Part shown: in pieces, positions 24,561-37,000 of the stretch
Numbering within the stretch: the stretch's first letter is position 1
Layout of the letters: each line of letters opens with the position of its first letter
Assembly: GCA_026874595.1 (NCBI GenBank)
Contig: CM049307.1
Coordinates: forward strand, 57,707,870-57,771,869
From: Sipunculus nudus
Taxonomy: Eukaryota; Annelida; Sipuncula; Golfingiida; Sipunculidae
Direction of reading: 5' to 3'
Length of the DNA stretch: 64,000 nucleotides
The notes under the pieces: model-generated
What the model was told of the DNA's origin: nothing
The model's input: the letters and a program-made list of their open reading frames with translations, nothing else
Database searches by the model: none
Made by a program: the position numbers and the translations under genes

Positions 24561-25411
24561 TCAGCGTGTTTCCTAATGTGGCGCCACAGACTTCTTCTAA
24601 TGTGAAAGTGTATGTTTCCTATTATGGTTTGTGAAGTTCCTTTTTACCCAAAAAGTTTACTGCAGTCTTCTCACATGTATTGTTTTTCATCACAGTGTTG
24701 TTTCCTTTGATATGCCATCAGGGAGTATTTAGTGGGGAAGCAGTCACCACAATCTTAATACATGCATGGTTTACTCCAAGTGTGAATCTTTTAATGTTTC
24801 CCATAGAAAGCAGTGAATCTTTGGTCAGATAAAATGTCATTCAGATTAACACGTAAGAAAGTCTTTACCTGATGACTCACTTCATGGAAAGCAGTGTTAT
24901 TTTTGTCACACTTGTTCATAATCCTGTACAAACCTTTCTCTGAGACAGTTGAAACATGGTCACAAACTGAAGGACGAGTGTTTTCTATCTGACTTGATTG
25001 TTTTTTTTATGGCTGCTTTCAGATTTCCGGAGATAGGCTTGTCACAACTGTCACACGTGTACTAAGTCTTTAGCAAACCTTCCTCAGTGACAGTTGAAAC
25101 ATGGCCTACAGTAGAATCACACGTCTTTTCTATCCAACATGCTTGATTTTGTTCAGAATCTGCCAGCATGGTAGCTGTGTTTTTACATTTCCTGATAAGT
25201 ACTTTCATATTTCCTGGGATGGATTTTAAACAGTTGTCACATCTTGACATGGTTCTGTGAAAACCCATCTTGGATACTGTCACAACTTGGCCATCAAATT
25301 ATGAGCATGTGTTATCTGCAGAACTTACTCCTTTAACTACAGCATCTGTCGCAAAGTCAGCTCTGTTTTCTGCGTCCATGGGGCAAGCTGTTTGTATCGT
25401 CTTTACTACAA
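24561..25411 (-). pseudogene. N-terminal module of zinc-finger locus 1 (decayed)
   Basis: Homologous to 51003-51865: both follow an acceptor TTTTGTAG and share [34 protein letters not shown] or RIEKTC, and CDSCDKPIS. Here the first ATG of locus 2 reads ACG, stops interrupt the frame (for example near 25070 and 25300), and at least one of the repeated half-finger units is missing. Locus 1 ends at about 25440, where a pearl-like 5' end begins. Confidence 0.7.
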
Positions 25412-26321
25412 AATAAAAAGGTGACGTATTAAATACATAACTAGGGACCATAGGCCTCGACGCTCAGCTGAATTTGATTTTAAAGATATTTGTAATCTTT
25501 TTCAAAAGAGGTTATAGTGACCTAGCCAATTACCTTGTGACCACAAATTTAAGAAGTTACTATCCTTGAGCGTACAGCATTTAGATTATCTTAACAATCT
25601 TTGAAAAATGTGCTGTTTGCCACGGACCAGGAAACCTCAGAATCAACAGATTTCTTCCACATTCGGCAGGTAAGTCATGTGTGAAAGATGGAAAGTTTGG
25701 GATGAAATTTTTTAGCAATATGCGCAAGATGGAAGGTTTGGGATTAAAAGCTTGGCTTAAAATGCAGCCATAATCATTATGCAGGACAACATCTTTTCAG
25801 GTACATGTGAACCATGAATATGTAAAATGCAAGTACATACCATTTAAACAAGAACCAATAACACAAACATCACTGCTTACATACTTGCATGGGTACACAC
25901 AACACAAAAATGATAGATTTAATAAATTTTATCTGCCCCCAATACTATAATTTTTCCTTTTCTTATCATTGTTGACGTTACAATTGACAAAGGACGATGC
26001 CACACCATTGCATAAGCCCACAGGTTAGCTTAAAATTTGTAGTGCCACCAGTCTTCAGGAACAGAAGAAACTAATTATAATCAACAAATGCATGACTAGC
26101 TAACTTTACATCTAAATACTGAGCCAAGGCAGCTGCCTCGAGGGGGTTACATAACACAGGTAAGGGCTGCATAACTCACTTTACTGGCCGATGGCTTGAT
26201 GTAAACAACACGACGTAGGATGTATAAAATAGAATAAAAGCTCCTCTTTTCAATCAATTGCTTTGAAATTTCAGTTTTAAAAGATTTAATCCAAATATAA
26301 ACATACTGTGAAAACAAAAAT

Positions 26322-27500
26322 ACGGGTAGTCGACAAGTTACTACGTGTATCGGCCACAATCAGAGTGGAACGGGTGAAGTGAGGCATGGAAAGAGTGGCA
26401 AGGGGAAATAGAGTGAGCTGTGTTGCAAGTTAGCATGGATTTCTGCTGCCAAAATGTGTATGTAGGTTGCGCCACCTACCATAAATCCAGAAAGCTGCCC
26501 AAGTTGTATACATAGGCAAAATTTTAGGCAGAAAAGTCAAACCACTACAGATATATGAATGATTTTAGCCCACGGCAGACAAACAGACAGACGCTGTGCA
26601 AAAAATGGTGGCAGCTGGCCCCTCCAGTTTTGTGTATAATAAAGAACGATGTGAGATCTATACACATGCAACATTTTGGCCCAATCGGTCAAACGATTCC
26701 CGAGATATGAGCTTGGATGTCTGCAGCGTAAACTAGAATGTAGGTGGCGCCACATGTCATAAAATCACGAAAGCTGTCCAGGATGTATAAAATTGCAAAA
26801 TTTTAGGCAGATATGTCAAACCACTGCCGAGATATGAGTGATATTATTCCACGGCAAACAAACAGACGGACGCTGTGCAAAAATAGTTGCAGGTGGCGCC
26901 ACTAGTTTTGCGTATGATAAAGAACTATGTGAGATATATACACATGCAACATTTTTGCCCAATAGGTCAAACGTTTTCCGAGATATGAGCTTGGATGTCT
27001 GCAGCGTGAACGTGAATGTAGGTGGCGCAACCTGTCATAAAATCAAAAAAAGCTATCCAGGAGTTATACGCATGCCGAATTTAAGGTGAATTAGTCAAAC
27101 CACTGTAGAGATAGTGATTTTAACCCAAGGCAGATGAACAGATGGACACTGAGCAAACAGGGTTGCAGGTAGCGCCACCATTTTCTGTGTATGTTATAAA
27201 GCTATCCATGGGCTACATTTGTACATTTTTTTTTTTTCCTGATCGGTCAAACGGTACCCGAGATATGTTGTTTTATGTATGAAACAAGACGCACAAATGG
27301 ACGCTGGGCAGAGAGGAAAGGTCAGAGGTCAACGCAAATTGATTAGGCACCAGTTTACATGTGACCCGGTAATTGGTGTAAGTTTCGGAAAAATCAGTCC
27401 AGTAGTCTCAGAGGAGTTCTCCGGAAACGAACGCGGCGGCGGCGGCGGGGATCCCGGTCAAAAACATAGTATCCGCAAAACTTTGTTTTGGCGGATACAA
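26322..27500 (+). mobile_element. Pearl-like element, family A, copy 1
   Basis: The 5' end has a hairpin (GTAGTCGACAAGTTACTAC, 26326-26344) followed by GTGTATCGGCC. The interior holds monomers of about 280 bp with GGTGGCGCCAC palindromes (for example 26742 and 26893). The 3' end is a hairpin at 27469-27498 whose outer arm GGCGGATAC is nearly the complement of the 5' GTATCGGCC. A (GGC)n run lies just before it. No coding sequence. Confidence 0.75.
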
Positions 27501-27529
27501 TCAAATCAACAGTGCATACATAAAAAAGA

Positions 27530-28000
27530 GCCATGGCCAAAGTTGGACAAAATGTAAGGTACTGCTTTTATGTTTATGCTAATAACTTAATATGTTGACA
27601 AAATTCAGATCTAATTTTGGGTATACAGTTGAATCTTGATTATATAAAGTTACATCTCTGATAAATGTCTCCAGCTTCAATAATTTTCATATTAAAAGAG
27701 AAAATATATTTCCTGATTTTTTTACAAAGAGAATTATGTTCCGGCCCATAACTTAAAGAAATTATACAACACTGACCTAATTTCTGATATGTACATAGGA
27801 AATATATAGAGGAATGGTTATATTAAATATGATTAATATCTGATCAGTAGTTTTGATATCATGCACTTTTCAAGTAAAACAATAGGGTTTTAATCGAAAA
27901 TTAAGGATTTTCCTTGATATCTCGAGGTAATGAGGTCTTAGTGACCAATTTTCGGTATAGAAGGAGATTTTGGGGACATTTAACTGTGTGCAAAATTTTG
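27530..28000. repeat. Dispersed repeat, family F tail
   Basis: Shares GCCATGGCCAAAGTTGGACA and CAAAATTCAGATCTAATTTTGGGT with segments at 30714-30945, 40707-40920 and 63900-64000. It is probably the unique 5' portion of family B-related elements, since the copy at 40.7 kb runs directly into a family B monomer. Confidence 0.6.
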
Positions 28001-28092
28001 GATTCGTAGATATAACGGTTTCAGAACGTGCCCTGTTAACACACGGACCATGACTATAGCTCAGATGACCTACAGTCAGCTGAGCTAAAAGG

Positions 28093-28860
28093 CATTAGGT
28101 GATGGCAGGTGACGCCACCATTATTCTGGCACTGACAAAATTAGTCATGGCCAATATGGAGGGCAACATTTATGGCGATCAATGCTTTAATTATCAAGAT
28201 ACTGGAGGGTTTGTATCAAATTTTCAATTATTCTGGGGGTACTTACAAGCCCCATGGCTGTAAGAATATAGGTCGCACTGACTCTAATAATATGGTTACT
28301 AGAAACAGCACTCAACATCTGATTTTTAAACAAGGGATTCATGGGTCACAAGCTGAATTTTGTAAAATATTAGCAAATGCAAAATTTACTAAAAGGCTAA
28401 AAGAAAATGGCCCTGCTATTTGGTGATAATCAAATACCAAATATTTGAGCGCCAAACTAATACTGTGCACTTTTATGAACTACATAAAAAATGTAGAGCC
28501 CTCAAATGATCATTTTATTTTAAGTATCAGTGTTTCAACTATGTGACAGTAATATGTGTCTTAAATACAGAGCTATGGATTTTATCAGCCATTCTGTCAT
28601 TAAACTTGAAAAGAAGTATGAACATCCACTGATACTGTAATATAAACTGGGACATGGGCAGTCAACAAGCGAATGTACAGGTATCCGCAAAATCGCAGAG
28701 GCATGGGTAAAGTGAGGCACTGAATGTTCTTGAGAAGACAAAACTGCAAATTAGTCACTTCGGAGAAGCCAAAGTATCCCAAGACACATGGATGAAACTA
28801 AATACAAGGCTACAGGCCTAATGCAAACCTGTGCAAAGGTTAATACACAAGGTATATTAC
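28093..28860. repeat. Family B fragments, second-copy region
   Basis: 28130-28260 is a partial family B monomer. From 28293 the sequence is paralogous to 51943-52200 and 53062-53800 (shared TCAACTATGTGACAGTA and ATCAGCCATT). It serves as an uninterrupted reference showing where elements inserted in the other copy. Confidence 0.6.
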
Positions 28861-28865
28861 TTGAA

Positions 28866-30947
28866 AAACAAGGGACCCATGTGCTCAGCTGAAGTTGACG
28901 TTGAAGGTAAAAACCTAAAATAATATAAAATGGAGATACAGTGTAAGAGGAGGAGGTAATAAAGGCCATGGTTGGTTTATATGATTGGTTTGTATTGATG
29001 AGCAAGAAATTGTTGCAAAGAATATTTTGTGACCTAACCATGTGTTTCCTAATGTTGAAACTAAAGCATGCGAGCAGTTTGTGAACTGTACTATTACCAT
29101 GATCATTATTTGGCTTTTTGATTAACTGTTGACATTTCAGTGGTTTACACATTTGTTCAATTGAATCTATTTTTATAAAATATACTATTAAATATATGTA
29201 TTTTTTTATTTTATGAAATGTATACAGTTGAAATATAACTAATGTCCCCAGTCCAGAGATGAAAGGACTTGGTGGTGATGGGGGGGGGGGGGGGGGATGT
29301 GTGGAATGGTGGGAGTTACAACATATCTGTATTATTATAGTGTATATACATAGGATTTTCACTTAATTCAACAATGCTTACAGGATAAAAAAGTTCATTC
29401 ATAATAACTTAATATTTAAAAAAGGACAGACAGACTGGTAGACAAACAAAGCTGATAATATATGAAGTTTCAATTATTTATTAATTTATTTATTATATAA
29501 ATTTTGTTTAAGTTAAACATCTGCAATAATTCACAACTGGATATATAATCTGCTTTCAAATTCCAGACTCAATTAGCTTAATTCCCAACACATACAGCAT
29601 ATGAAAGTTTCATAATTAATATATATTTAATGATAACTGAGAGATGATGGACAGAGCTTATCACTCTGGGTTCCATTCTCCAAAGACAAAGAATGTTTCA
29701 ATATGATCTTAATTTTTTTAATAATATTATTTTTTTATAAAATAAATTTTATACATGTGCAATAAAAGCTAATGTCCAAGTGTATAGGAATCAATGGCAG
29801 CGGGGGGGGGGATGGTGGGATTAACAACACTTCTGCATATACATAAAGGGCAAACAAAGCCTGATCTCCAATTCTGCTGAGGCAGGAAAATAATGAACAA
29901 ATGTTTATATTGGATCCTCATTTTTTATTACACATCATTTTTTTTAATTATAAGTTTATATTTCTGTATATTTTCAATATAACATATATATCTAAATATA
30001 AAAGTTGGTTCATAATTCTAAATTGCATCAACATAAATCTCAATCTTGTCAGCATACACCACATCATGCATACAAATGTTTATTTATTTTTACCACAAAA
30101 ATAAATAAATTGGCAAAACAATAAATATCTTAAATAATACTTGATTCAGATTTCACAATTTTAAATTGTGCCTTTATTTATCCATAATTTGCATCGTATT
30201 TTATAAAATTAAGCATACTGATGGGTTTAATTATATATTTTTTAAATCATTTAAAAGATAATTGATTTCTTTAAAAATGCTACATTAACAAAACATGGCA
30301 TCTTCTGGATTACACCTTGAATTACTTTTTCAAGGAAAGTTTTTGTATATTGGAGTGGAAACAGCATTACAATTAAGGAGATACAGTTAAAACAATAACA
30401 ATTACTGCATAACACTCGGCGGGTTGGGTTTGCGGGGGGGGGGGGGGGGTCTGATTTGAGAATAACTGTACACCTGTCACAGCAGGGGATCTCCCCCAGT
30501 GACAGTAACAAATCAGAAACCCTTGCACAGCTGACTTCTAGTGACCTGGAGTGGGACCCTGCATCTTGACAAAGGAAATGACTACAATAGAGCCTCGAGA
30601 AAAAATCAATAACTTGCCTAATTTTCAAGCTTTTACTTTCAAATTTCAGATTTAATTAAATTGAATACTTATGTTTACATGCTGTGAAAATTAAATCAAT
30701 AGTACTTACAGGGAAAAAAGTGCCATGGTCAATTTGGGCAAAATTTAAGGTCCTGAATTTATTTTTATGGTAATAACTCAAAAAAATATACAAAATTCAG
30801 ACCTAATTTGGGTAAAAAATTAAATCTTAATGAGACAAGGTTATACACTTGGGAACATCGTCTCTAGTATTAAAATTTTTCATGTAAAGTGAGAAATTTT
30901 TTTCTTCTGATTTTTTACAAAGTCCATTATGTTCGGGCCCATAACCC
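28866..30947 (+). mobile_element. Pearl-like 5' end and family F body with poly-G tracts
   Basis: Starts with ACAAGGGACCCATGTGCTCAGCTGA and continues through sequence shared with 39760-40920 (poly-G, then GGGAGTTACAACATATCTGTA, then GGACAGACAGACTGGTAGAC). Poly-G runs are at about 29281-29297, 29803-29811 and 30436-30449. The right edge is abrupt at about 30947, where retroelement pol sequence begins. A frame at 28751-29362 is not coding; its proline run is the poly-G complement. Confidence 0.55.
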
Positions 30948-31175
30948 TGGCAGACCTCTGCAAGCTAGGTAATTTGGTCCGTATATTGTTGACAAGAAAG
31001 TCAGTGATTTGAATTACATACTGTTAACACCAGATAAGCGTAAGAAAAAACAACTGTGCCATGATAACATGTTGAAACCATATTATGACAGAAATAGCAT
31101 ATCAGATGTTTTACATTATGTTACTGCTGTTAATTGTGTAAAACTGATCCTTACTCAGTTAAAGTAGACCCTGTT
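30948..31175 (+). pseudogene. Retroelement integrase C-terminal remnant
   Basis: The frame reads PGRPLQAR, a stop (30970-30972), FGPYIVDKKVSDLNYILLTP, then a basic run and CHDNMLKPYYDR, ending at a stop near 31165. The GPY/F-type motif followed by the LCHxNMLKPY signature is typical of the C-terminal module of Ty3/gypsy integrases. The beginning of the protein is missing because the copy is cut at 30947. Its position upstream of reverse transcriptase is unusual for Ty3/gypsy. Confidence 0.65.
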
Positions 31176-31214
31176 TGTAAGTGTGATGTGAACAGTCAGT
31201 GTGGAAAAGTACCA

Positions 31215-31632
31215 TTAAAAATCTCAGACGTGCTTAACAACCGGGATGCCAAACTGTCACACCATACTGCGGAATTATGAACATTTGTTTAGTGACATTC
31301 CAACGCAAACTAACATATTGTGCCATGACGTCGATGTTGGCAAGGCAAGCGCAGTCAAGCAGCATCATTATAGACTGAATCCAGAAAAGCAAAAGTATCT
31401 ACAAGATGAGGTTCAATATTTGCTGGACAATGATTTTATTGAACCTAGTAACAGTAACTGGAGTTCACCATGTATTCTTGTGCCAAAACCTGATGGAAGT
31501 TACCATATGTGCACAGATTATCGAAAACTGAACTCTGTCACCAAAACTGACGCGTTCCCGATTTCGAGGATCGATGATTGTATTGATAGAGTCGGTAGCT
31601 CCAGATATGTCTCCAAGTTTGACTTGCTAGCT
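31215..31632 (+). pseudogene. Retroelement reverse transcriptase N-terminal remnant
   Basis: A short linker (NNRDAKLSH) is in one frame, and after about 31270 coding shifts to the frame opening at 31246. The latter encodes the start of a Ty3/gypsy reverse transcriptase: LFSDIPTQTN, DVDVGKA, then WSSPCILVPKPDGSY, TDYRKLN and YVSKFDLL. It ends exactly where the catalytic palm would continue; the palm, RNase H and everything else are gone and LTR sequence follows. The fused continuation to 31746 translates LTR, not protein-coding DNA. Inactive. Confidence 0.85.
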
Positions 31633-32303
31633 CGTGCTAATCTGGAATTTTCTGGGCTTTTCGCGCTCTATGAGCGCGTGTCTTGTATTGTGCTTTGGGA
31701 TGTTCGTGAAATAGAAGTTTCTTGGCTTTGGGGTGAGAAGCTATAAATTAGGGGTTGTATTTAGAGCCTGGGGAGAAGAGAGAGAAATATTCCAGCGGAC
31801 ACGGAAGAGTGTGAGTCAGTTTGTGGACCTTTCCGATAATTGCAGAACTTATAGATATTCTTTGAACTTTGAAACAGATTTTATTAAGTCTTCAGTTTGC
31901 CTTTGGGACTATTACCAGAACTTCACTTTTGGATTACATTAGATTGACTTCGGGATTGAATTGGACTATTATTCTCTGTGAAGATTTTCGTGAAATGTTC
32001 ATCAGGATTATATTTTTTAAAGGACTTGTTGAGCTGTGACAGTGGTGGTATCCAGAAGAGCCTAGGATCAGGACACTCTGGTACTGTACAATTTTATTGT
32101 TTTATTGTTTTGATTAAGTGTATTGTAATGTTAGGGCAGTTTCAAGGATAAATTATAATTATTTGTTAACAAAAAACCACTGACTTCTTTATTCATTCCC
32201 CCGGACATTTCACGCTGCCTAGTGTTACAGAATCTGGTTTTTATTTAGCTCCGTAACAAAAAATTAAGCTTGTCACGACTACGTGATCTGTTGTTAGGTT
32301 CCG

Positions 32304-32307
<4 letters not shown>
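31633..32307 (+). mobile_element. 3' LTR of the same Ty3/gypsy family
   Basis: Aligns with the LTR at 5613-6134, with TATA sequence at about 31740-31748, ATATTCCAGCGGACAC, and the same terminal block ending GTTCCGTAACT. It carries an extra segment of about 130 bp (about 31950-32090) absent from the first copy. It joins the truncated reverse transcriptase directly, so an internal deletion removed the rest of pol. The two LTRs differ enough to be from separate insertions. Confidence 0.75.

Positions 32308-32367
<60 letters not shown>
32308..32367. repeat. (AT)n microsatellite abutting the LTR
   Basis: About 30 AT units start immediately at the LTR terminus. Confidence 0.95.
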
Positions 32368-32372
<5 letters not shown>

Positions 32373-33150
32373 AATATGATCGAGCAGCATGAAATTACTA
32401 TTTAGCAAAGATAACAGTTTATGCACACATAATTAGATAATTTAATAATGTTCCTTCCATAATTACGTACATACGTCCACTTACCTCACCGCTACAGCGT
32501 TGTGTGTTGTCTGTATGCATGTATAGAACTTAATCTGTGATATAAGAAGGACGTTCAGCACTCCCATATATGACAGTTCAAAAAGGTCCCGGTCATGTTT
32601 ACATTTTTGTTAAAAGTATAATCGTTTTTATCACTAGCGCCTTGTTTAATGCTTCACCTCTGTTTCAACATTTCTAAGGCGGTGTTTCGGTTTGCCTGTC
32701 AGCAACTGAAAAATTCTTGCTCCTGCTTAAACATTGGAAAATCAGGTACGAGCGTCTGTGCTGTCTTGGGAGTATAAACATGCATTGTTCACTACATTCA
32801 ATTGAAATTAAAACAAGTAAGCAGTTTTACCATTTATATTTTCTCTGATGGCTGCAGGTGTATTGTTGGTTTGCTCGTCTGTTATCTGGATTACGGAAAA
32901 CATTGAGTATATATCCTCTACCTTGTATCTGGAAGTCCCATGTAAGATTTGGCATGATAGGCTGTATATTCTTGGTATTTCATATCACAGTAAATGAGTT
33001 CAATGGGCTGCTCGCTTTCATTTGCAGCGGTTCTCAATAATATGAATATTTTAATTATCATTATAACCTTACTGATTTTGTGAATTTAATTTTTCGTATG
33101 TATACATTCAAACCTCTGCGTTACATTGTGACATATCACGCATGTATAAC
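32368..33150. other. No recognisable gene
   Basis: AT-rich, with only a 60-codon frame at 32858-33040 that lacks any motif. Confidence 0.35.
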
Positions 33151-33880
33151 AAACCTTTGTTCCACGATGCCTGGGTACTGATTGCATAATCTCCTAGTCA
33201 TGGTCACTGGGACCCTTATTTGTACAGGCTAGGTCCTAATCTGTTAATCTCATTAGGTGTTGATCTAATCAGGGTGACCACTAATGGGGAGTCCCGTGAT
33301 GTTTAGTCAGCTAGGAACACACACAGATAAATGATATCACGATAACATATAATTAAACTGTATGTAGACATTGTATATGTCAGGGTATAATCAACAAACT
33401 CTCCCTTCATTTCATTGGCAAATATAGGGGGTGGAGTTCACCCTACCCGTCTGACCAATTAAATGAATGGGGAATGTTATTGGTTATATTCCAGAGAGGG
33501 AGAGAGAGAATAAAAAGCCAGGGTATAATTATGGGCAGACAGATTCCTTTTAGCCACTCTGCACTGAGGACACTTTTTTATGTATTGACATTTTTATATT
33601 ATTTGGATGCTACTGAAGAAAAAAAATGGTTACCTAAGTTGCCGAATTTGTCTGTTGGGGCCTGTGACACAAATGCCACGAATTTGCTTGAACGACAGCG
33701 GGAGTGGGAGAAATACGAAGTTTAGTGAACTAACATAGGTTAACATTGGCGTCGCGTGCCAGGTCTAACTAAAATGTCAGATCACATGCCTGGAGATAGA
33801 AAAACTACTGCACCAACGGAGAAAACAGTATTCAAGCAAGAAAAAGTAACAACAATTCGAATACGCTGCCAAAACTGACG
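33150..33880 (+). mobile_element. Possible 5' LTR end, primer site and gag start of another LTR element
   Basis: Sequence around 33480-33520 has a TATA-like AGAGAATAAAAAGCC. A candidate LTR end TTAACA at 33740-33745 is followed at 33747-33764 by TGGCGTCGCGTGCCAGGT, which has the TGG start of a tRNA primer-binding site. An ATG at 33774 opens a short polar frame (MSDHMPGDRKTTAP). There is no matching second LTR in the window, so this rests on layout alone. Confidence 0.35.
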
Positions 33881-34020
33881 CCGCTGCAATCACTGTTGTC
33901 CTGATGTGTCCACCAAGAAACGCTAGCAGTCTCAGAAGCTGCGGAGAGGCCATGCAGAAGCGCTCAGGATGACAGTAAGAAGTTAAGCATCGAAGAATTT
34001 ATATTGTATATTATATATGC

Positions 34021-37000
34021 TAAGTGACCCGTGGGTCATGACGCTCAGCCGACTGACATGTTGACAATATGTCCTTGCACAGACAACTAATTAAGATAAT
34101 GTAGGTGGCATCACTGTTCATGCATATTAGCTTAAGTTCATCAAGACTCATAAGCACAACAAATCTGATGACAAACCAGCTGGCCTTTCATGAGGAAACT
34201 GGCAATTTGTGTGTATTTTGCATTATTTCTAGGGTGCTCAAACATACCCCAAAACTCTGAGAATATAGTTCACTGTGACTCAATTTCAGGTTTCTGGGGA
34301 GAACCTTTGAGGAACTCTCAGGATGTCAAGTAAGTAGATTCTGGGCCCAAAGGTTATGATTTGTGCCCTTCTTTGATATCAAATTTTCAATTATTTTTGA
34401 GGGGTGCTTATCTTTATAAGCCCCATAGCTCAGAAAATATTGGTAAGAGAGACCTAAATACATTTGCAAGGAGATTTTCATAGCCCTCCCTGGATTTTAG
34501 GTTAGAAGATCCAGGTCCAATGTTTATGATTTGTGCCCTGCTTTGGTATCAAATTTTTAATTATGATGGGGGTTGCTTATAAGCCCAATAGCTCAGAGAA
34601 TATGGGTAACAGAAACCCATTTCAGGTTTCCATGTAGACTTTTCATTTACTTTACTGGATGTAAAGTGAGAAGATTCTATGTCTAGTTGTCATGATTTGA
34701 GCCCTGTTAACAGATGAACACATCTTTTAAGGTCTCAAAAATAGATACAAAAATAGTAAAAAATAAAATAAAAATACAGTCTGCAGAAACTGATGAAAAA
34801 CTCTATGAATAATATCCATGCAAAGAATCATGGTGATCAATGCGTTAGTTGTTCAGATACTTGAGCTTTTGTATCAAATTTTTCATTATTCGTGGGGGTA
34901 TTTCCGAGCCCCAAAGCTTGAAGAATATTGGTACCAGAGACCTTATTCCAGGTTTCCATGTAGACTTTCATGGACCTCCCTGCATGTCGAGACAGAAGAT
35001 TCTAAGTCCAGTGGTTACGATGTGTGCCCTGTTAACAGATGACCACATCTTTTAAGGTCTCCACAGAAAAAAACTAGAATATCAGCAGAAGCTGACAAAA
35101 GCCCTCAGCCAAAGAACAGTGTTTAGAGGTGGTAACAGTAACAAGTACTAAATATCTGTTCTCACATGGTTGTATATCTGTACATGTCTCAGTAATAAAT
35201 TTAAAATGGAGAGGTATGTACCATGATTCATAAAAATCCACAAAATGCTTCCTGAAAAATAAGCTTCTAAGTTTTATTCTATTATCAGCTCTGTGACCTT
35301 GAAAAGTAGGTCAAGGTCACCCATCTTCGAACTTGACCCAGATTTTGTCGATATACATCTTCACCAAAGAAATAAAATTCCTATTGTAAATCCTTTTAGA
35401 GATATCCCGCTCACAAGGCCAAAGTTGTAAAATCCAAGAAAAATTCATTAAAAATTAGAAATTGCAGGTGGCACCCCCACACTTGTGCAGCAGTTACAGA
35501 CCATCACTCCCTATGACCATAGTAAGTATTGTGAAAATCCAGCCAATGGTTCCTGAGAAATAAGCATCTAAATGTTTTTTCTATAATCAGCTCTAAAACG
35601 TAGAAAAATAGGTCTGGTCACCCATCTTCGAACTTGACCGAGATTTTGTCAATATAAATCTTCACTGAAAAAATAAAATTCCAACGGTGAATCCTTTTAG
35701 AGATATCCCGCTCACAAGGCCAAAGTTGAAAAATCCGATTAAAAATTCATTTAAAAAATCAGATATTGTAGGTGGCGCCACCAAACTTGTGTAGCAGGTA
35801 CAGATTATCAGTCCCAATAATCATAGTAAGTTTTGTGAAAATCCACCAAATGGTTACTGAGTTATAAGCATCTAAGTGTTTTTCTATAATCAGCTCTAAA
35901 ATGTAGAAAAATAGGTCAAGGTCACCCATCTTCGAACTTGACCGAGATTTTGTCGATATACATCTTTACCGAGGAAATAAAATTCTGACGGTGAATCCTT
36001 TTCAAGATATCCCGCTCACAAGGTTAAAGTTAACGGACGCCGGACGGACGGACGGACGGACAGCTTGGGTGACGACAATAGCCCATCAGCCTAAGGGCTG
36101 AGGGCTAAAAATCAATCGTAAAAAATCGAAAAAATACAGGTGGCACCACCAGTCTGCAGAAAATGATAAAACATTCCGTGATTAATATCCATGCAAAGAA
36201 TCATGGTGATCAATGCATTAGTTGTTCAGATACTTGATCTTTTGTATTAAATTTTTCATTATTCTAGGGGGTACTTCAATGCCCCATAGCTGAAAGAATA
36301 TGGGTAACAGAGACCTAATTCCAGTTTTCCAAGAAGCCTTTTCATTGACCTCTCTGGATGTAAAGTGAGATTTCATGTCCAGCGGTTACGATTTGTGCCC
36401 TGTTATCAGATGACAGCATCTTTGAAGGTCTCAAAAGTAGAGAAAAAAATCTAAAAAAAAATCGAAAAAATACAGGTGGCACCACCAGTCTGCAGAAAAT
36501 GATGTAACACCCCAAGATCAATATCCATGCAAAGAATCATGGTGATCAATGCATTAGTTCTTCAGATTTTTTAGCTTTTGTATCAATTTTTTTACTATTC
36601 CGGGGTGGTACTTCGGAGCCAAATAGCGTGAAGAATTTGGGTAACAGAGACCTAATTCTAGGTTTTTCAAGGGAATTTTTCATGGACCTAACTAAAAGGA
36701 AAGTAAGAAGATTCCAGGTCCAGCGTTTACGATTTGTGCCCTGTTAACAGATGACAGAATCTTTTAAGGTCCCAAAATAGGGAAAAAATCGAAAAAGTAC
36801 AGGTGGCGCCATCAGTCAGCAGAAACTGATAAACACTCCATGAATAATATCCATGCAAAAATTCATGGTGATCAATGCATTAGTTGTTCAGATACTTGAG
36901 CTTTTGTATCAAATGTTTCATTATTCTGGGGGGTACTTCGGAGCCCCATAGCTCGAAGAATATGGGTAACAGAGACCTAATTCCAGGTTTCCAAGAAGGC

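Larger units (their letters stand above)
25441..28092 (+). mobile_element. Pearl-like element, family B, copy 2, with family A nested
   Basis: The 5' end CTAGGGACC is followed by CGCTCAGCTGA at about 25461-25471. The 3' end at 28057-28087 is the family hairpin TAGCTCAG...CTGAGCTA followed by AAA. A complete family A element (26322-27500) lies within. The assignment of these two ends to a single insertion is inferred from order and orientation. Confidence 0.5.

Noticed and set aside
28751-29362. 203-codon minus-strand frame with a proline run
   Set aside because: The proline run is the complement of a poly-G tract, and the region is a dispersed repeat.
31630-31746. C-terminal extension of the reverse transcriptase frame
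   Set aside because: This part is LTR sequence, matched in the other LTR copy; the protein ends at the deletion junction.
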